Positions 34,087-36,863 of a DNA stretch of 36,863 nucleotides are shown one piece after another. Under the pieces are notes generated by a model that was given only the letters and a program-made list of their open reading frames with translations, was not told the DNA's origin and did not search any database. Every line of letters starts with the position of its first letter. The first letter of the stretch is position 1. Source of the stretch: Candidatus Gastranaerophilales bacterium (GTDB lineage Bacteria; Cyanobacteriota; Vampirovibrionia; Gastranaerophilales; Gastranaerophilaceae); contig CANRMD010000016.1 in NCBI GenBank assembly GCA_947631645.1, positions 1 through 36,863 on the forward strand, written 5' to 3'. A program made the position numbers and the translations under genes.

Positions 34087-35739
34087 ATGTTAATTTCCCG
34101 TATAAAACAAAATATTCATTCACCTATGTTTGGAGCTGCGAAAATCTCCATTAATGCGTTTTCGGATACTCATGGGAATTTAGCTGATGCAAATAAAGCT
34201 TTGGAAGAACTTCGTGACAGACAGGAAGATATATTTTGTAAAAATAAAAAAGGTAATTACAATGTTTTGGCAGTAGTAGGTGATTGGTTTATGGACGGGG
34301 CAAGACAAGGTTATTCTTCTGAACCTGATAAACCTTTAGCTTTTTTTCAACTGGATATTCTTAATGAATTTATATCTCAGATTAAGAATATTGCTCAAAA
34401 TACACTGTCGCTATTTACTCCCGGCAATCATGAATTTGATTCGGGGGTTGATTTATTAGATAAAGTTTTATCTGAAACTGATGCTGAAATTTTAATGACA
34501 AACTTAGATATAGATAAATCAGGTGCATTTAAAAGAAGTATTTCGGGTGATAAGATTATTAACGAAAAAATTCTTGAAGTTGAAGATGATAAAAATCCTC
34601 ATTTAAAACATAAAATATTATTCTTGGGTGTAAGCCCCGTTAATATGCTGAGTTATCAAAGAAATTTAGACGGTGTTGTGTTTAAAGATAATATTGATAA
34701 AACTCAAAATTCGGTTCAAAAAAATGATTATGAGAAGACATTGAATGATTGTAAGAACAAAATTTTAAAATTTAAAAAAGATAATCCAAAAGGAGTTGTT
34801 GTATTACTTTCTCATACGGGAGTTAAATTTGCGGAAAATTTGATTAGAGAATCAAGTGTTGATTTAGTCTTTGATGCTCATGAACACAGGGAAAAAGTTA
34901 GACATGTAAAAAAAGTTCCTATAATACCGTTATCACAGAATTTTAAAAAGCTTGCCAATGCAAAAATTATGTTTGATGACGACGGAAATAAACAACCGAT
35001 TGATTATTGTGAATTTTCTCCTCTTAAAAATTCAAAAAAAGGACCTTTGTTTAAGTTATATAATAAACTTTTTGGAAATGATTTAAAAAAGAGATATTCA
35101 ATTAAAACGGATAATCCGTATATACATGAGTTAAGTATTGAAAATATTAGAAAAGGTAATAATTTTCTTGCTAATTTTATTACAGATTCTGTTTTGGAAG
35201 AAATTAGAAAAACACATCCCGAAACAGACTTTTTTGCGTTAAATTCTTCCGCAATCAGACATTCTTTAAAAGTTACTCAAGAGGCGGAAATATCAAATTT
35301 CGATGTTTTAAATACCTTGACGGGAATACGTTCTGATGAGGCACAAATATTTTTGACGGAAGTTACGGGCAAAGAATTAACATTACTTGTATTAAGAAAT
35401 TTATTATTTAACGAAAAAAGTCCTAACCAAAATAGTTTAGTGCAATACTCCGGTTTAATAATTGACAGAACAAGGTTACTTGAAGATTATAAAGCGGGTA
35501 AAAAAGCAAATTTAAATCAATATATATATGAAGCTAAAACCAACAAACCTATAGATCCAAATAAAACGTACACTATTGCAAATGTTGAAAAATATTTTGA
35601 AAAATATTCCAACGCCCAAATTAAGGCTATGAAAAACCATTCAAAAAGAATAGGGAAAACTGTTCAGGAATTGTTTATTCAACATTTTAAACAATCCGAT
35701 GGTAATTTAATTGCAAAATGTGATGTTAGAATAAAATAA
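34087..35739 (+). CDS. 5'-nucleotidase / UshA-type metallophosphoesterase without signal peptide
   Basis: The 550-residue protein has a calcineurin-like phosphoesterase domain with metal motifs D27/H29 (FSDTHGN), D66 (VVGDW), N114/H115 (GNHEFD), H243 (LLSHTG) and H265/H267 (FDAHEH). The C-terminal 5'-nucleotidase domain includes NFLANFITDSVLEEI, NSSAIRHSL and TEVTGKEL. Family members hydrolyse nucleoside 5'-monophosphates, UDP-sugars or 2',3'-cyclic nucleotides, usually in the periplasm. This one has no visible signal peptide but begins MLISRIKQNIHSPMFGAAK; PMFG resembles the SFKG-type N-termini nearby and may serve an alternative localisation. The best ribosome site (AAAGAG) actually fits an ATG at 34072, which is followed by two codons and TAG in the same frame before the ATG at 34087. 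Confidence 0.85.
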   Translation: MLISRIKQNIHSPMFGAAKISINAFSDTHGNLADANKALEELRDRQEDIFCKNKKGNYNVLAVVGDWFMDGARQGYSSEPDKPLAFFQLDILNEFISQIKNIAQNTLSLFTPGNHEFDSGVDLLDKVLSETDAEILMTNLDIDKSGAFKRSISGDKIINEKILEVEDDKNPHLKHKILFLGVSPVNMLSYQRNLDGVVFKDNIDKTQNSVQKNDYEKTLNDCKNKILKFKKDNPKGVVVLLSHTGVKFAENLIRESSVDLVFDAHEHREKVRHVKKVPIIPLSQNFKKLANAKIMFDDDGNKQPIDYCEFSPLKNSKKGPLFKLYNKLFGNDLKKRYSIKTDNPYIHELSIENIRKGNNFLANFITDSVLEEIRKTHPETDFFALNSSAIRHSLKVTQEAEISNFDVLNTLTGIRSDEAQIFLTEVTGKELTLLVLRNLLFNEKSPNQNSLVQYSGLIIDRTRLLEDYKAGKKANLNQYIYEAKTNKPIDPNKTYTIANVEKYFEKYSNAQIKAMKNHSKRIGKTVQELFIQHFKQSDGNLIAKCDVRIK

Positions 35740-35819
35740 TTCAAATATTGAAAAAATTTTTTTAAATGCTAAACTGAATATAAATTGAGTTATAGTAATA
35801 TTTTGCTTTTGCTCAAAAT

Positions 35820-35910
35820 TTGAAAACTGAATAGAAAATCAAAAATCGGGACACTCTGCCGACGAGAACGATTGAGTATCGTTCGAGGAGAGGTAGCAGC
35901 CTGGTCTAAA
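35820..35910. repeat. Partial duplication of the tRNA-Pro 5' region carrying a hairpin insert
   Basis: A 33-bp block (35820-35852) recurs at 35911-35943 with 30 of 33 identical bases. The second copy runs into the true tRNA gene, so both include the tRNA's first bases CGGGAC. In the first copy, 39-40 bases follow (about 35853-35892) before GTAGCAGCCTGGT, a near match to the D-arm GTAGCGCAGCCTGGT; it then stops. The insert contains a 7-bp hairpin (GAACGAT, loop TGAGT, ATCGTTC) flanked by CTCT and AGAG. It therefore reads as a broken tRNA 5' end with an insertion. Confidence 0.6.
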
Positions 35911-35937
35911 TTGAAAACTGAATAGCAAATTATAAAT

Positions 35938-36011
<74 letters not shown>

Positions 36012-36320
36012 TTTTTTTATTTGTATAAATTGCTCGCAAGTTCTCACGCTTCGCACAACTCTAAAAAAATATCAAAAGAGTTTGTATTTTAATGTCCGTA
36101 TTGAGTCGGAAGTTTTTTGTCGTCTATTCGTCTCTGTTACAAACACAATGCCAATTTCGGTGGTCGGAAATAAGATGATTTTCTCATTTTGAAATTGGAT
36201 AAAAACGGACTTTTATTACTCCAAAAAGGACTCAAAATTTTTAAACAAAAAAACAAGTCATGGTTGAAAAGTGTAGATAAAAAATTATTGAGGGGTTATG
36301 TCAGCAAACAAAACTATACA
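36012..36320. other. Gene-free stretch between tRNA-Pro and the cyclase-like gene
   Basis: I find no convincing gene here. Short inverted repeats are present, including CCAATTTC (36151-36158) with GAAATTGG (36191-36198), TTGAGTC (36101-36107) with GACTCAA (36229-36235), and TCCG/CGGA at 36095-36110. They cross rather than nest, so no single fold is evident. TCGCAAGTTC near 36034 repeats a T-arm word of the tRNA. This could be an island boundary or decayed DNA. Confidence 0.35.
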
Positions 36321-36863
36321 CTATAAAAAGTTATTTATATCTTCTTGTGTAATAAATTGACAAGAATAAGGGTCAAGACTTTTCCAATAATTATTAAAGC
36401 TATTATAATATGAAATAAGCCACATAATTTTTTGTTTTATTCTTTCATCTTTATTATTTTTTTTTAATAATTCTAATAAAGTATATTTTAATGTTTGAAG
36501 ATTAAGAGGATTAAAATTAAATACTAAATTATTTACAATATAATTGCCATCAACATCTTCAAAAATATATTGTGGGAATAGTTGTTTTATTTCTTCATTA
36601 ACAATAACTCTTGGGAATATCGCAATATTTTCTTCTATATTAACTGCTTCAATTAATCCTTTACCATATACAAAAATATCATTGTGAAAAAATTCGCCAA
36701 TAGTAATAGCACCACGGATTAAATAATCATAATCTAAAGCTTCATTTTGAATATTAGCAACGATATTCAACATTTTTTGTATTTTTGTATTTCTTTCTTC
36801 CGGATTATTTTCAAGATTAACAGCAATTAAAATATTATCTGAAAATATTTTTATAAAAAACTC
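36321..36863 (-). CDS. Class III nucleotidyl-cyclase-like protein, 5' end outside the window
   Basis: The frame is open from the right edge to the TAG at 36321, 180 codons, with the N-terminus missing. The visible start FFIKIFSDNILIAV resembles the second metal-binding strand of class III cyclases. About 40 residues later comes IRGAITIGEFFHNDIFVYGK followed by GLIEAVNIEEN, the counterpart of the cyclase segment R-x-G-I-x-x-G-x-V...YG-x-x-V-N-x-A-x-R-L-E. This pattern is shared by small bacterial proteins that include PycC pyrimidine cyclases of Pycsar anti-phage systems, and also by uncharacterised relatives that may be inactive. The C-terminal 70 residues are helical and charged. The first metal-binding Asp would lie outside the window, so activity cannot be judged. 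Its neighbours to the right are unknown. Confidence 0.55.
   Translation of the reverse strand, partial: EFFIKIFSDNILIAVNLENNPEERNTKIQKMLNIVANIQNEALDYDYLIRGAITIGEFFHNDIFVYGKGLIEAVNIEENIAIFPRVIVNEEIKQLFPQYIFEDVDGNYIVNNLVFNFNPLNLQTLKYTLLELLKKNNKDERIKQKIMWLISYYNSFNNYWKSLDPYSCQFITQEDINNFL

Noticed and set aside
35820-35910. Second complete tRNA gene upstream of tRNA-Pro
   Set aside because: Only fragments of the acceptor strand and D-arm match; no anticodon or T arm can be formed, so it is a partial duplication.

Overview
The window is AT-rich and densely coded, with short operons. It looks like a chromosome segment of a gut-associated non-photosynthetic relative of Cyanobacteria (Vampirovibrionota/Melainabacteria, order Gastranaerophilales). 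This is an inference. It rests on a Gram-negative lipid A operon in a low-GC background, on several lineage-type proteins whose N-termini carry a Ser-Phe-Lys-Gly motif, and on a protein starting MGLAASQAR. No 16S rRNA gene is present to confirm it.

Layout. 1-1925 is the 5' part of a secreted beta-helix adhesin/autotransporter-like gene on the minus strand. It diverges from trpS-wecB (2132-4259). 4264-11810 is almost entirely minus strand: fabF, a GH38 alpha-mannosidase-like enzyme with an upstream HExxH protein, a lineage-type membrane protein, cutA and an orphan GlcD-like oxidase. A membrane-anchored trypsin-like protease (11977-12669) is followed by a 175-bp element with inverted-repeat ends. 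12897-17360 (minus) holds a small Cys protein, an NfnA/SudB-type flavoprotein, a small unknown, comEC and a secreted coiled-coil protein. 17457-28033 (plus) holds mfd, a parvulin lipoprotein, rfaE2, an exported unknown, an Xre regulator diverging from a small unknown gene, then lpxD-lpxC-fabZ-lpxA and an M29 aminopeptidase. 28036-33979 (minus) holds an Mpg-type DNA glycosylase, four lineage-type proteins and ugd. The right end holds a 5'-nucleotidase-like metallophosphoesterase, tRNA-Pro(GGG) preceded by a partial duplication of its own 5' region, a gene-free stretch, and a truncated gene that reads as a class III nucleotidyl-cyclase-like protein.

How the genes fit together. The best-defined theme is the cell envelope: lipid A and fatty acid steps (lpxD, lpxC, fabZ, lpxA, fabF), nucleotide-sugar enzymes (wecB, ugd), a heptose-activating enzyme (rfaE2), a periplasmic foldase and a large surface protein. 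DNA uptake and repair genes (comEC, mfd, mpg) are scattered through it.

Most unusual signals. Two separate nine-residue poly-C tracts (reading the coding strand) stand out in this AT-rich DNA. One lies just upstream of the predicted promoter of the surface protein and the other inside codons 14-17 of a lineage-type membrane protein, where any single-base slip stops translation within a few dozen codons. Both look like phase-variation switches. Next in interest are the cyclase-like gene beside the rearranged tRNA, the 175-bp element and the triple operator-like array between two divergent small genes.
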